Assembly: GCF_019429535.1 (NCBI RefSeq)
Contig: NZ_JAHXZM010000008.1
Coordinates: 54,441-118,440, forward strand
DNA length: 64,000 nt
Source: Sphingomonas citricola
Lineage (GTDB): Bacteria; Pseudomonadota; Alphaproteobacteria; Sphingomonadales; Sphingomonadaceae
Reading direction: 5' to 3'
Numbering within the stretch: position 1 is the first letter of the stretch; every line of letters starts with the position of its first letter. Below, piece by piece: positions 35,446 to 43,930 of this stretch. The notes below the pieces were generated by a model. It worked only from the letters and a program-made list of their open reading frames with translations, made no database searches and had not been told where the DNA came from. A program made the translations under genes and the position numbers.

Positions 35446-37368
35446 ATGAACGCGCGTTGGTATTTAAATCGCTTACGTAGCATGAGTGTTCCAGAGGTTG
35501 GACATCGCTTAGTAGAAAAAGTACTAAAAGTGCTTGGGCGGAAATTCATCAGCGGCTGGAGTAAGTTTTCTGTTAATGACATACATTTGCCTGTAATCCC
35601 AGGTTTTTCTAGATCTATTGATAGTGCGCCTGCTAGCTTACAAGAGGAAGCCGAATGTGCTGCAAAGCAAATTATGGCGCACCGCTTTAAAGCACTTGGA
35701 GTCGCTTGGCCCCACTTTACCTTCATTGCCGGCCCTAAGTCCCCTTGGCACTTAGATCCCGTAACAGGGAAATATTGGCCGGCTGAGCGATACTGTTTCG
35801 ATATAAAATACCGCGGATCCACCGAGATGGGTGATGTGAAATACGTATGGGAGTTCTCAAGGCTGCAATTTCTTCAGCCTGTAGCGCTTCACGCACGACT
35901 ATCAAATAATGAAGATGCTGTTAAATTTATCACGGAGGTAATCGCGAGTTGGTACGCGTCCAACCCGCCCTTTAAAGGCGTCGGCTGGTCATCTGGTATT
36001 GAGCTGAGTCTACGCACTATCTCTTTGCTAATAGTGACTAGTCTGATTGGCGATCGCTTAGACATGCGTACACGTATCCTGATAAATGAAATCCTGCTTA
36101 GCCATGCGTTCTGGTTAGAGCGCTATCCATCACGCTTCTCATCAAGCAACAACCACCTGGTTTCCGAGCAAGCGGCACTATACCTTATTGGTGTGACTTG
36201 CCCCTTTGTCCCGGGAGCGGCACGCCTCGTCAAACGCGCGGAAGCTGCGCTGGTGCGCGAGGCAAGTTTGCAAATCCACGCAGATGGTGTCGCCGCGGAA
36301 CAGTCACCTACATATGGGGCGCTGACGAGCGAGTTGCTGCTGCTATGTGCATGGGTTGCAGACCAGCGGGGGAGCCCCATGACGGACGGTACGCGTGCGC
36401 GGCTGGCTGCTTTCGCCGAATGGATTAATTGGCTGGCCGAACCCGATGGCACCGTTCCGGCGATCGGCGATGATGACGAGGGCCGAGTGCTGACGTTAGG
36501 ACAAGAGGAGCCCAGTTATGCTAGCTCTGTGGCTGCTGCTGTCGCTAGTTTCGCAGAGAGGAGCGACCTAGTCCCGCCGCACGTGCAGACTTTCCGAAAT
36601 GCGCTCGTGGCACCAAGTTCACCCGCATCACGACCGTTCGGAACTCGCTCGTTTCCGGACGGCGGCTACACCGTTCATCGTACGATGCATGCAGGCCATC
36701 AGATATCGCTTGTGGTGGACCATGGCCCACTCGGCTACTTGGCTATTGCCGCCCACGGCCATGCGGACGCACTGAGCTTTACGTTGTCGATCGACGGTCA
36801 GCCGGTGTTCGTTGATCCAGGCACCTACCTCTACCATTCGGGCCATCAATGGCGTGACTGGTTCCGCAACACGCGGGCACATAACACCCTTTCGGTCGAA
36901 GGTACGGAGCAGAGCATCGTCTCCGGCGCGTTTAACTGGGCGAACAAGGCGCAAACGCGGCTTGAGCAGGTAAACGATGCTCCTTTCAAACTGCAAGCAT
37001 CCCACGATGGCTACTGTAAGCGGTTCGGAGTGCGGCATCGGCGATCAGTTATGTTAGCTGACGGAGAGTTGACGTTGATGGACATGCTCGTTGGCGGGCC
37101 AGAACGCACGGCAGAGATTGTTCTGCAACTGGCGCCCGAATGCGAGGTGGTGAACGAGGGTCCGGAAATTGTCGTTCTGCGTGGGGCAAGCCGCCTCGTG
37201 CGGATTGCCTTTCCGCCAAGAGGCTCGATCAATCAAACGCGCGGCGCAGTGTCAACTACGGGTGGCTGGATCTCGCCGCATTTCGGAGCCAAGTTTCCGG
37301 CGACGCGGCTGGCGTGGAGCGGTCGGGTTGGTGCTGAAGGCGTAACCACCCGAATTACACTCTGCTAA
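35446..37368 (+). CDS. Heparinase II/III-family protein (polysaccharide lyase-like)
   Basis: 640 residues with no signal peptide that I can see. The N-terminal alpha/alpha-toroid half contains SSNNHLVSEQAALY and an EQSPTYGALTSELLL helix. The C-terminal beta-sandwich has the family's best-conserved block, HGHADALSFTLSIDG followed by VDPGTYLYHSG, WRDWFRNTRAHNTL and a catalytic-type Tyr. Such proteins often sit in capsule and exopolysaccharide clusters, where they may trim or modify uronic-acid-containing polymer. It is the first gene of the island and the only one on the plus strand before the flippase. Its 5' half is clearly poorer in G+C than the core genome. Confidence 0.9.
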   Translation: MNARWYLNRLRSMSVPEVGHRLVEKVLKVLGRKFISGWSKFSVNDIHLPVIPGFSRSIDSAPASLQEEAECAAKQIMAHRFKALGVAWPHFTFIAGPKSPWHLDPVTGKYWPAERYCFDIKYRGSTEMGDVKYVWEFSRLQFLQPVALHARLSNNEDAVKFITEVIASWYASNPPFKGVGWSSGIELSLRTISLLIVTSLIGDRLDMRTRILINEILLSHAFWLERYPSRFSSSNNHLVSEQAALYLIGVTCPFVPGAARLVKRAEAALVREASLQIHADGVAAEQSPTYGALTSELLLLCAWVADQRGSPMTDGTRARLAAFAEWINWLAEPDGTVPAIGDDDEGRVLTLGQEEPSYASSVAAAVASFAERSDLVPPHVQTFRNALVAPSSPASRPFGTRSFPDGGYTVHRTMHAGHQISLVVDHGPLGYLAIAAHGHADALSFTLSIDGQPVFVDPGTYLYHSGHQWRDWFRNTRAHNTLSVEGTEQSIVSGAFNWANKAQTRLEQVNDAPFKLQASHDGYCKRFGVRHRRSVMLADGELTLMDMLVGGPERTAEIVLQLAPECEVVNEGPEIVVLRGASRLVRIAFPPRGSINQTRGAVSTTGGWISPHFGAKFPATRLAWSGRVGAEGVTTRITLC

Positions 37369-37575
37369 CCTGTTGATTCACCGTAAAGGTATGTCGCGAG
37401 CGCGTGTCCAAAAACGCTGCCGCTTCCTATATCATACCGGTTGGCCTATTCAGCATGCTACGTCAGGCATTCCACGATCGTGGCCGGCATATCTCTGGTA
37501 AAAACTTCGTGAGTATATGGTTGCGGCAGAGAAGGACTCTGCCATGCTGGTTAGTTATACCTGTAACTAACCAGC

Positions 37576-38427
37576 CTAGCGCCTGAAAACGACCGTTCGC
37601 GCACCATTCGGCAGAACTCGGCGCTCCGCAGCCCAAGTTACCGCACGGGCGAGCACCAAGCATTCGACATCGCGCCCTACCGCCACCATTGCCTCGGCTG
37701 TGGTGGCGTGATCAACGCGCTCAACTGTTTGCTCGATGATCGGCCCCTCGTCTAAGGCTCTAGTTACGAAGTGCGCAGTGGCCCCGATTAGCTTGACACC
37801 GCGCGCATGTGCCTGGTGGTACGGTTTGGCTCCTCGGAAGCTGGGCAGAAAGCTGTGATGAATGTTGATACATCGCCCGCTTAACGTGTCGCACATCTGC
37901 GGTGACAGCACCTGCATGTAACGGGCGAGCACCAGCATCTCGGCGTCGAGTTCCTCCACAAGTTTCAAAACGTGCGCCTCTTGCTGCGCTCGGTCAGTGG
38001 AATCCACAGGCAAATAGTGAAAGGGAACGCCATGCCACTCGCAGAGAGAGCGGAAATCAGGGTGGTTAGATATAACCCCCACTATTTGCACCGGCAGCGC
38101 CCCCGTGCTCCAGCGATGCAGCAGGTCGTTAAGACAATGACCGAACCGCGATACTGCAATCACGATCCTCATTGGCTCTCCCACGTCGTGGAGTGCCCAA
38201 TCCATGCCGAATCGGCTGGCAACAGCGCCAAACGCGACACGCGTGTCGCCAATGGAACTCGCCGAGCGGTACGCCACACGCATAAAGAAGATACCACTTT
38301 CCGTATCTGCGAACTGCTGTGACTCTAGAATAAAGTTACCTCTGTCCGCCAAGAACCCGGACACCGCCGCAACGATGCCTACCCGGTCGTTGCAAGTGAG
38401 CGTCAGCACGTGTGGGTAGACGTTCAC
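37576..38427 (-). CDS. purU: Formyltetrahydrofolate deformylase
   Basis: 283 residues. An N-terminal ACT domain (LTLTCNDRVGIVAAVSGFLADRG, read across) is followed by a formyltransferase-fold domain with the PurU block INIHHSFLPSFRGAKPYHQA and GATAHFVTRALDEGPIIEQ, which carry the catalytic Asn, His and Asp. The enzyme hydrolyses 10-formyltetrahydrofolate to formate and tetrahydrofolate. It is unusual to find it between a heparinase-like gene and a glycosyltransferase in a polysaccharide island. It may simply have moved with the island, or may serve one-carbon balance for a formylated sugar, for which there is no direct evidence. Confidence 0.94.
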   Translation of the reverse strand: MNVYPHVLTLTCNDRVGIVAAVSGFLADRGNFILESQQFADTESGIFFMRVAYRSASSIGDTRVAFGAVASRFGMDWALHDVGEPMRIVIAVSRFGHCLNDLLHRWSTGALPVQIVGVISNHPDFRSLCEWHGVPFHYLPVDSTDRAQQEAHVLKLVEELDAEMLVLARYMQVLSPQMCDTLSGRCINIHHSFLPSFRGAKPYHQAHARGVKLIGATAHFVTRALDEGPIIEQTVERVDHATTAEAMVAVGRDVECLVLARAVTWAAERRVLPNGARTVVFRR

Positions 38428-38566
38428 GTCGTAACTCTTTCCTGTATCGAGGGCGAAACTCGCTTCTCAAAGACCTGTCTTACAGAAAGCGACAGCCGGA
38501 TGCTTGCAGACGGATGGGTTAAGTGGCGCATGAGACATCCCGGCAAAGAGGGCATGCCGTAATACC

Positions 38567-39622
38567 TCAAGCTGCGGCTGCATCGCGCCAAAGCACCACG
38601 AGACGACGGACATAGGGCGTGATGTCGAGCTGCTCGCGATGCAGAGCGGCCGCCGCAGAACCAAGTTGCGCGCGCAGATCCGGATCGTGGAGGAGGCGTC
38701 GGATCGCTTCGGCGAGCGCAGGCACGTCACCTGGCGCAACGAGCAGCCCAGTCTCGCCGTCGGCGACAATGTCTTCGACCGCGCCCACTGGGGTAGCAAT
38801 TACCGCTAAGCCTGCGGCCATGCCCTCGATCACCGACATGGGCAAATTCTCGTTGTAGGAGGGCAGAATAAGCACGTCCGCCTCGGCAATCAGCTTGGCA
38901 ACGTACTCGGCCCCCACCCAGCCTGGCACTTCCACCTTGTTAGATAGGCCGGCGGCCGCAACTCGCGCACGTGTTTCAGCGACCTCTCCATCGCCGGCCA
39001 TTATCATGCGCCAGCCAAGTGTAGAATCTAGCCTAGCCAGCGCGTCAACCAGATCGCGCGACCCCTTGCGCTCGCCTAGGCGGCCAAGGAACAGCAGGCG
39101 CGTCTCGTCATCAGTTAGTCTAGGTGGGAGCACAGGCCGCCTCGTCGCATTAGGAAAGACCACAATCTTAGCACCGGGTACCCGACCTAGTACGAAGTCC
39201 CGCCAGACGCGGCCTAGTACCACCACACGCCCCGCGCGCGCGAACATCCATGCAATCGCGCGCGAAAGCCTAGGCGAGGCCTGGCCCCAAAAGTCCCGGA
39301 ACAGCGCACCGTGGAGGTGGATTACGGTAGTAATTCCAAGCGCGTGTGCAGCAGCCGCGATGCAAAGCTTGCGGGAGGTGCTGCCGTGGCTAGCAACGTT
39401 GATATGTACCACGTGCGGCCGCCAGAGCGCCATGACTGCGAGGAAACGTGTGAGGACAAAAGGAGAAAGCACGATGGAACCCGACCCACGCGTTTGTTCG
39501 AAGCGCACCTCCATGCCTTCTGGCGGACAGCAGGCGAGTTCGTCGCGCACAAGATCCATTAGTCGGTCGATGCCGCCATTGCCGCCCCGTCCGAGCGGTG
39601 TCGCAACGAGCACGCGGATCAC
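38567..39622 (-). CDS. Glycosyltransferase family 4 (GT-B fold)
   Basis: 351 residues. The N-terminal domain starts with VLVATPLGRGGNGGIDRL; the C-terminal domain has LLFLGRLGERKGSRDLVDA, the donor-binding VLILPSYNENLPMSVIEGMA and the EGMAAGLAVIATPVGAVEDIV loop with the E-x7-E type pair of retaining GT4 enzymes. It should transfer a sugar from a nucleotide donor to a lipid-linked oligosaccharide on the cytoplasmic side of the membrane. Its ATG overlaps the stop of the upstream CapK-like gene by 4 nt, placing it at the end of a minus-strand run. Confidence 0.92.
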   Translation of the reverse strand: MIRVLVATPLGRGGNGGIDRLMDLVRDELACCPPEGMEVRFEQTRGSGSIVLSPFVLTRFLAVMALWRPHVVHINVASHGSTSRKLCIAAAAHALGITTVIHLHGALFRDFWGQASPRLSRAIAWMFARAGRVVVLGRVWRDFVLGRVPGAKIVVFPNATRRPVLPPRLTDDETRLLFLGRLGERKGSRDLVDALARLDSTLGWRMIMAGDGEVAETRARVAAAGLSNKVEVPGWVGAEYVAKLIAEADVLILPSYNENLPMSVIEGMAAGLAVIATPVGAVEDIVADGETGLLVAPGDVPALAEAIRRLLHDPDLRAQLGSAAAALHREQLDITPYVRRLVVLWRDAAAA

Positions 39623-40872
39623 TGACTGGTTGTATCGATATAGATGGGTGATTTGCCGCGAGGGGTGCGGAGCGGCGCGTCGCCGAATATGTAGCGCGTG
39701 GTCACTTCTGTAGGCACTTTCAAGCGGACGTTGCGCTCAATCGCAGCGAGCGTCGCGTCGGAGAAGCTCGCACCGCGTACTACATGGACGTCGAGAGCGT
39801 GCGGACCCGTGCGAAGGAATTGCACAAAGTCCGCCCCTGGAACGAGACGCGGCATATGATTGAAGCCAATGATCTGACGCCCGTCAGGAAGCACCATCCG
39901 CTCGCCGGCACGGCCGGCAATACCTTTAAACGGCGCAAGACCGAGCGCCACATCCTCCAGCAATCCTCCAGCCTCCTGCTCGACGCCAACAATAACATCT
40001 CCCGTGTCGTAATGTGGCAGTAGCTGGGCAGTGTTGTGGAAGTTCGTGCCGACGACAATCCCCTGCGTACCGCCTCGGTCCAGCTCAACCATGCCGTAGT
40101 CGTGGCGAAAGTGATACGCGCCTGCCGCATCCGCTGACGCGAAGCACACGCGCTCGGCCTGACCGTAGTAGTCAAGCAGAGGACAGTCGAATGTGGTCCG
40201 CACCGCATCGAACAGGGCAGCGGGCATGTACTCTGAAGAGGTCAGCACGAGGTGGGGACGGATCTCAACCTGTCGGTCGCGCACGTGCGCAATCAGGAGT
40301 TCCAACGCCGAGGGATAGCAGTAGAGAATGTCTGGCCTGAAATCCGCGAGCGCTGCCAGGATTGCTGGCGCTGACGCGGCGTTGAGGTGCATACTGGAGA
40401 ACAGTCGCTTCCGGTCGCTTGCATCGTACCAAAACGGGGCTGTCCGATCGTCCGGAGCCTTAAAGCTGTCGGCGCGAAATACTGCTTGGCGGGCGTTGCG
40501 CAGATCGACCCCATGTAACGCTACCACGTGGTCGATCGTAGCTTGCTCGTAGACCACGCTGGCTAGGGTGCGGTGCACAACCAGCGGCGCACCGGTGGTT
40601 CCTCCGGTTGCCGCCGAAGTCGACGGCCACCAGCTACGCCTATGATATCTTTCGGGTTTTTCACGTACGTCAGTCTTGGTAGTCGTCGCGTCAAAGTCGA
40701 TCCCAGCCAACTCAGCAAGGGAGCGAAGCCGTTTGAGGTGCACGTCGCGGTAACGAATGCGCTCATCTCGCGCCATCACGTCCGCTTTCCGAAGCTGCGT
40801 TCGGTAGTGCTCGTATAATGGAAAAAGCCGCCGGCTGCCCTGGCGCCATCGCTGGATCAGCATCAGAGGCAA
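39619..40872 (-). CDS. CapK/phenylacetate-CoA-ligase-like adenylate-forming protein
   Basis: 417 residues. The nucleotide-binding loop of the adenylate-forming superfamily is present (SAATGGTTGAPLVV), followed by LTSSEYMPAALFDAVR, LLDYYGQAERVCFAS and a PHYDTGDVIVG block, as in CapK/PaaK-like proteins of capsule clusters. Their exact reaction in polysaccharide synthesis is not established; activation of a carboxylic acid for attachment to sugar is the usual guess. The gene overlaps the glycosyltransferase downstream by 4 nt and the acyltransferase upstream by 10 nt. This suggests activation and transfer of an acyl group by neighbouring products. Confidence 0.85.
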   Translation of the reverse strand: MPLMLIQRWRQGSRRLFPLYEHYRTQLRKADVMARDERIRYRDVHLKRLRSLAELAGIDFDATTTKTDVREKPERYHRRSWWPSTSAATGGTTGAPLVVHRTLASVVYEQATIDHVVALHGVDLRNARQAVFRADSFKAPDDRTAPFWYDASDRKRLFSSMHLNAASAPAILAALADFRPDILYCYPSALELLIAHVRDRQVEIRPHLVLTSSEYMPAALFDAVRTTFDCPLLDYYGQAERVCFASADAAGAYHFRHDYGMVELDRGGTQGIVVGTNFHNTAQLLPHYDTGDVIVGVEQEAGGLLEDVALGLAPFKGIAGRAGERMVLPDGRQIIGFNHMPRLVPGADFVQFLRTGPHALDVHVVRGASFSDATLAAIERNVRLKVPTEVTTRYIFGDAPLRTPRGKSPIYIDTTSQ

Positions 40873-41291
40873 ACCGAGGTATTCGCGGCGGAACGATAGT
40901 TCGCCGTCTCCAGATTCCGGCGCTTGATCACCCCGGGCACACCGGCAACTAGCGCATGAGCCGGGACGTCCTCTACGACAACACCGCGGCCGATGCGGAT
41001 TGGACCGATCAACCGTGCGCCGGCGTGAACAATAACGCCGGTCTCTGGGTATGGTGCGCCTGACTCTGGAACGCGACCGCCGAATACAACATGCACGCCG
41101 ATCTCACACCCCACCTCAATTACCCCAAACCCGCTATGATGAGAGAACACATTACGAGCAACTCTTGCTCGTCCCAAGATGGAGGCACCGAAAAGCAAAC
41201 GCACCGCAACATCAATCGCACGCGACAACGGTTGTACCGGCGCACGAGTGAGCTGTTGAGACAACCGAGTCATCTGCATGATGGTCTGCAA
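40863..41291 (-). CDS. Short hexapeptide acyltransferase (serine-acetyltransferase-like)
   Basis: 142 residues. The C-terminal half forms a left-handed beta-helix with the SAT-like HHSGFGVIEVGCEIG and GARLIGPIRIGRG, ending VEDVPAHALVAGVPGVIKRRN. Compared with the usual pattern (IG-x-G-x-x-[IV]-G-A-G-[AS]-V-V-x-x-D-V-P), one hexapeptide turn of about eight residues is missing between RIGRG and VVVEDVP. The coil is therefore shorter than normal and its activity uncertain. The family acetylates hydroxyl groups of sugars or serine. The gene overlaps the CapK-like gene and lies 3 nt behind the polymerase gene, so it likely modifies the polysaccharide. Confidence 0.8.
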   Translation of the reverse strand: MQTIMQMTRLSQQLTRAPVQPLSRAIDVAVRLLFGASILGRARVARNVFSHHSGFGVIEVGCEIGVHVVFGGRVPESGAPYPETGVIVHAGARLIGPIRIGRGVVVEDVPAHALVAGVPGVIKRRNLETANYRSAANTSVCL

Positions 41292-41294
41292 TGG

Positions 41295-42674
41295 TTAGCC
41301 CTCTTGTACTCGGCGGGAAATAACCGGGGAGGCACGCTGACCAAGTGCCTTTTGGTCAGCCCAAGCAGTAGTCGGAAGAACACCGGCAGGCAACAGTAAG
41401 CTCATGAGGCCCGTTATCGGGTTGTTACTTTCCATATAGAAAGACTCAGCAATCGATATTTGCGCTAGTATGAGCACTAGAACAACACAGAACACCCGCA
41501 TGTTCGCATCGGTTTGATCTAACCGCATATCAAAGCGCCCTGCTAAAAAAAGCCTTCCTCCTTCGAGGAGGCTGATCCACCACCAAGACAAGAGTATGAA
41601 GACTAAGCCCACCATTCCAAAAGCGACGTACATGTCCAAGTAGGCGCTTTGGGAGTTGGGCGTGACCGAATAAGCTTTGTTAAAGACTGCAGTCTCTGAG
41701 ATAGACTGAAAGCCCGATTTATAGCCCAGTCCAAACACCCAGTTATTCTCTAAGGATTGTCGCACTAGCTGCCATAACGCAGTTCGGCCCGTTAGGTCGG
41801 ACGTCTTGCCGATCAGGTTGAGGAGTGAGATGTTAGTCGATGTCGTCAAAGCCGCAACCGACCAGACAAGCGCCAGCAGGGCGGTGCTCGTGGTTTTGAA
41901 TAACAAGGCACCGAGCCGCGCCGCTCCACCAAGCAGGAAAAACGCGGCTAGTCCGAGGCCGCAAGTCAGGAAGGCGCCGGTGGATTGTGCCATATAGAGG
42001 CAGGTCAGCGCAGAACAAAGAAGTGGTAAGAGCCAGACGCCCGAGATCTGCCTTCGGAGCGCCACCAAAAAGACGATGAAAATGGCGCTGAATTGCCCCA
42101 AGCCGGTTCGATGTCCTAAAACCCCGCGCCACTCTCCCGCGTGGACAGATTGCACGGCGTCGCTGGTCTGATGCACACCTATTGAAGGGAAAACGAGAGC
42201 GGTGAAGATTGACAGGACGACAATACCACCGCCGACCCACGTGAAAATGGAGTAGGTAGCCTTGCGTCCGAAGTAACTCACCACGCCCAGGGAGCTCACG
42301 TACACCGCAACTAAAATTACACCTCTCGCTAGGGTGGTGGATGGATCGGTCGACCAGAGCGCCGACGCGAGCACAAAGAGCGGTAGGACGTACAAAGGCG
42401 CAGCGCGCCTAAAGATGGTTGCCGCGTTTACCAAATTTGTTGCGAGTAGCGCAAATCCGACGAGAAACGATCCGGATAAGACTATAGCCTGTGTGATTAT
42501 ACTTCCGGAGGCCTCGTCGGTTGCATAGTCGTATCCAACAATCACATTCCTGTAGGCGCCGAACGTGATGAACAAACCGAACGTTGCTAGTAGCGCCACA
42601 TAACTTCTAATGAACTGCAATGCATGAGGCTTTTGCCGGCTTCTGAATTCCGGCGCATTTTTCTCGATCGCCAT
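41295..42674 (-). CDS. O-antigen ligase/polymerase-like membrane protein (Wzy candidate 1)
   Basis: 459 residues with about ten to twelve membrane segments. The Wzy_C/WaaL-type region is recognisable: RGVLGHRTGLGQFSAIF (the G-x3-H-x-N/T-x-L-G motif before a membrane helix), a large periplasmic loop with LTGRTALWQLV, and VTPNSQSAYLDMYVAFG. It should polymerise or ligate lipid-linked repeat units on the periplasmic side. The start overlaps the last base of the upstream glycosyltransferase gene. A second such protein lies at 57801-59261. Composition is poorer in G+C than that second copy, in line with the island. Confidence 0.87.
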   Translation of the reverse strand: MAIEKNAPEFRSRQKPHALQFIRSYVALLATFGLFITFGAYRNVIVGYDYATDEASGSIITQAIVLSGSFLVGFALLATNLVNAATIFRRAAPLYVLPLFVLASALWSTDPSTTLARGVILVAVYVSSLGVVSYFGRKATYSIFTWVGGGIVVLSIFTALVFPSIGVHQTSDAVQSVHAGEWRGVLGHRTGLGQFSAIFIVFLVALRRQISGVWLLPLLCSALTCLYMAQSTGAFLTCGLGLAAFFLLGGAARLGALLFKTTSTALLALVWSVAALTTSTNISLLNLIGKTSDLTGRTALWQLVRQSLENNWVFGLGYKSGFQSISETAVFNKAYSVTPNSQSAYLDMYVAFGMVGLVFILLSWWWISLLEGGRLFLAGRFDMRLDQTDANMRVFCVVLVLILAQISIAESFYMESNNPITGLMSLLLPAGVLPTTAWADQKALGQRASPVISRRVQEG

Positions 42675-43906
42675 TACACGCTGGCCGCCAAAATTTGATC
42701 ATACACCTGCATCACCTTATTCGCGAGAACCTCGTAAGATCGCTCACGGCGCACCCATTCGGCTGCCTCGCGACGAACGGATAGCGGGTCCCCTCGCTCG
42801 ATGGCGGAGGCGATGCCTTGGTGAAAGCTTGCAGCGTTAAAATCGGTCAGGACGCCCGCTCCTGCTGTTCGAATGACATACTCTTGATCCGGATGCCGGT
42901 TCGCAACGACTTGCGCCCCTAAATACATATATTCGATCAACTTGGTTGGCGTAGCAACGGCAAGAAGCGTCGTATCCGCCGGACAAGGAGCCAGGCAGAC
43001 GTCGGCCGCAGCGACGTACCCAAACAGTTCTGTCATAGGCATGTGGTCTAGGAAGACGTAGCGGTCCGCCACACCTAATCTATGAGCCGGTTTAAGTAAG
43101 ATTTCTCTCTCGCGCTTGGTGGAGCCGCCTATAATAACAAATATGCCGGCGGGCTTTTCAAGCAAATACATAGCAACCCCCTCGGATGGGATTTCCATAC
43201 GTCGAGGTAAATCAAGCGCTCCCACATACAATATAACTGGACGAGATGCATAAAGCTGAGAATTAAGTTTTAAAGGTAAAGAAAACTTTTCCGAGTTTAT
43301 ACCCATTGGAATTGCTATAATACGATCGGCCTTTAATCCCTGCTGCGTCAAAAGAAGTTTCATGAGATCGCTCTGCGCAAAAACGGCGTGAGCTAATTTC
43401 AAGGTTACGAAGAGGGTAAGTGCCCGGGCTAAATACCCGAATAATATCCTAAACAGTCCGGTTACGTACTTCTTCTGATACAGATGGTCTTGGCCCCTAG
43501 ATATGTACCCCTCGCTCATCGGGTACGACATCCAGTACGTGAACTTGACGCGGCAGAGACGAGCGGTGATCCCGTACAAGGGCGCCACAACGAGAACGTC
43601 ACGGCACTGGACGATGTCGTACTTACCCATCACGACTTGGCTCAAGGCGTGCAGGTGAGCCCAGAAAATTTGAAACGCCGCCACTACCGAATTGCGGGAA
43701 CGCCCGTATACCCAGACCGTCTCTGACTCAGAAGTTTCGGATACGCGCTGCGATGCCGGCCCAGGCTCCGCCGCCCGCATCAGCCAAGTGATCTGCATCT
43801 TGCGCGCGATAAAATGGGAGAATAGTTCCACAATATCCACGCGGAACGTCGGAAACCTGTCGCGAGCGACGATCAATATCCTAGGCGGTCCGTGTTCGGC
43901 CATCAC
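42674..43906 (-). CDS. Glycosyltransferase, GT-B fold
   Basis: 410 residues. The N-terminal domain has ILIVARDRFPTFRVDIVELF; the C-terminal domain has VILYVGALDLPRRM, FVIIGGSTKREREIL, DVCLAPCPADTTLLAVATP followed by TKLIEYMYLGAQVVANRH, matching the donor-binding half of GT4-type enzymes. It should add one sugar to the repeat unit. The stop codon shares a base with the polymerase gene. On the other side it is divergent from the flippase gene, with only 24 bp between them, so their promoters must overlap or lie inside genes. Confidence 0.88.
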   Translation of the reverse strand: MMAEHGPPRILIVARDRFPTFRVDIVELFSHFIARKMQITWLMRAAEPGPASQRVSETSESETVWVYGRSRNSVVAAFQIFWAHLHALSQVVMGKYDIVQCRDVLVVAPLYGITARLCRVKFTYWMSYPMSEGYISRGQDHLYQKKYVTGLFRILFGYLARALTLFVTLKLAHAVFAQSDLMKLLLTQQGLKADRIIAIPMGINSEKFSLPLKLNSQLYASRPVILYVGALDLPRRMEIPSEGVAMYLLEKPAGIFVIIGGSTKREREILLKPAHRLGVADRYVFLDHMPMTELFGYVAAADVCLAPCPADTTLLAVATPTKLIEYMYLGAQVVANRHPDQEYVIRTAGAGVLTDFNAASFHQGIASAIERGDPLSVRREAAEWVRRERSYEVLANKVMQVYDQILAASV

Positions 43907-43930
43907 TCGCTCTGACGTTAGGTTTTCAAG

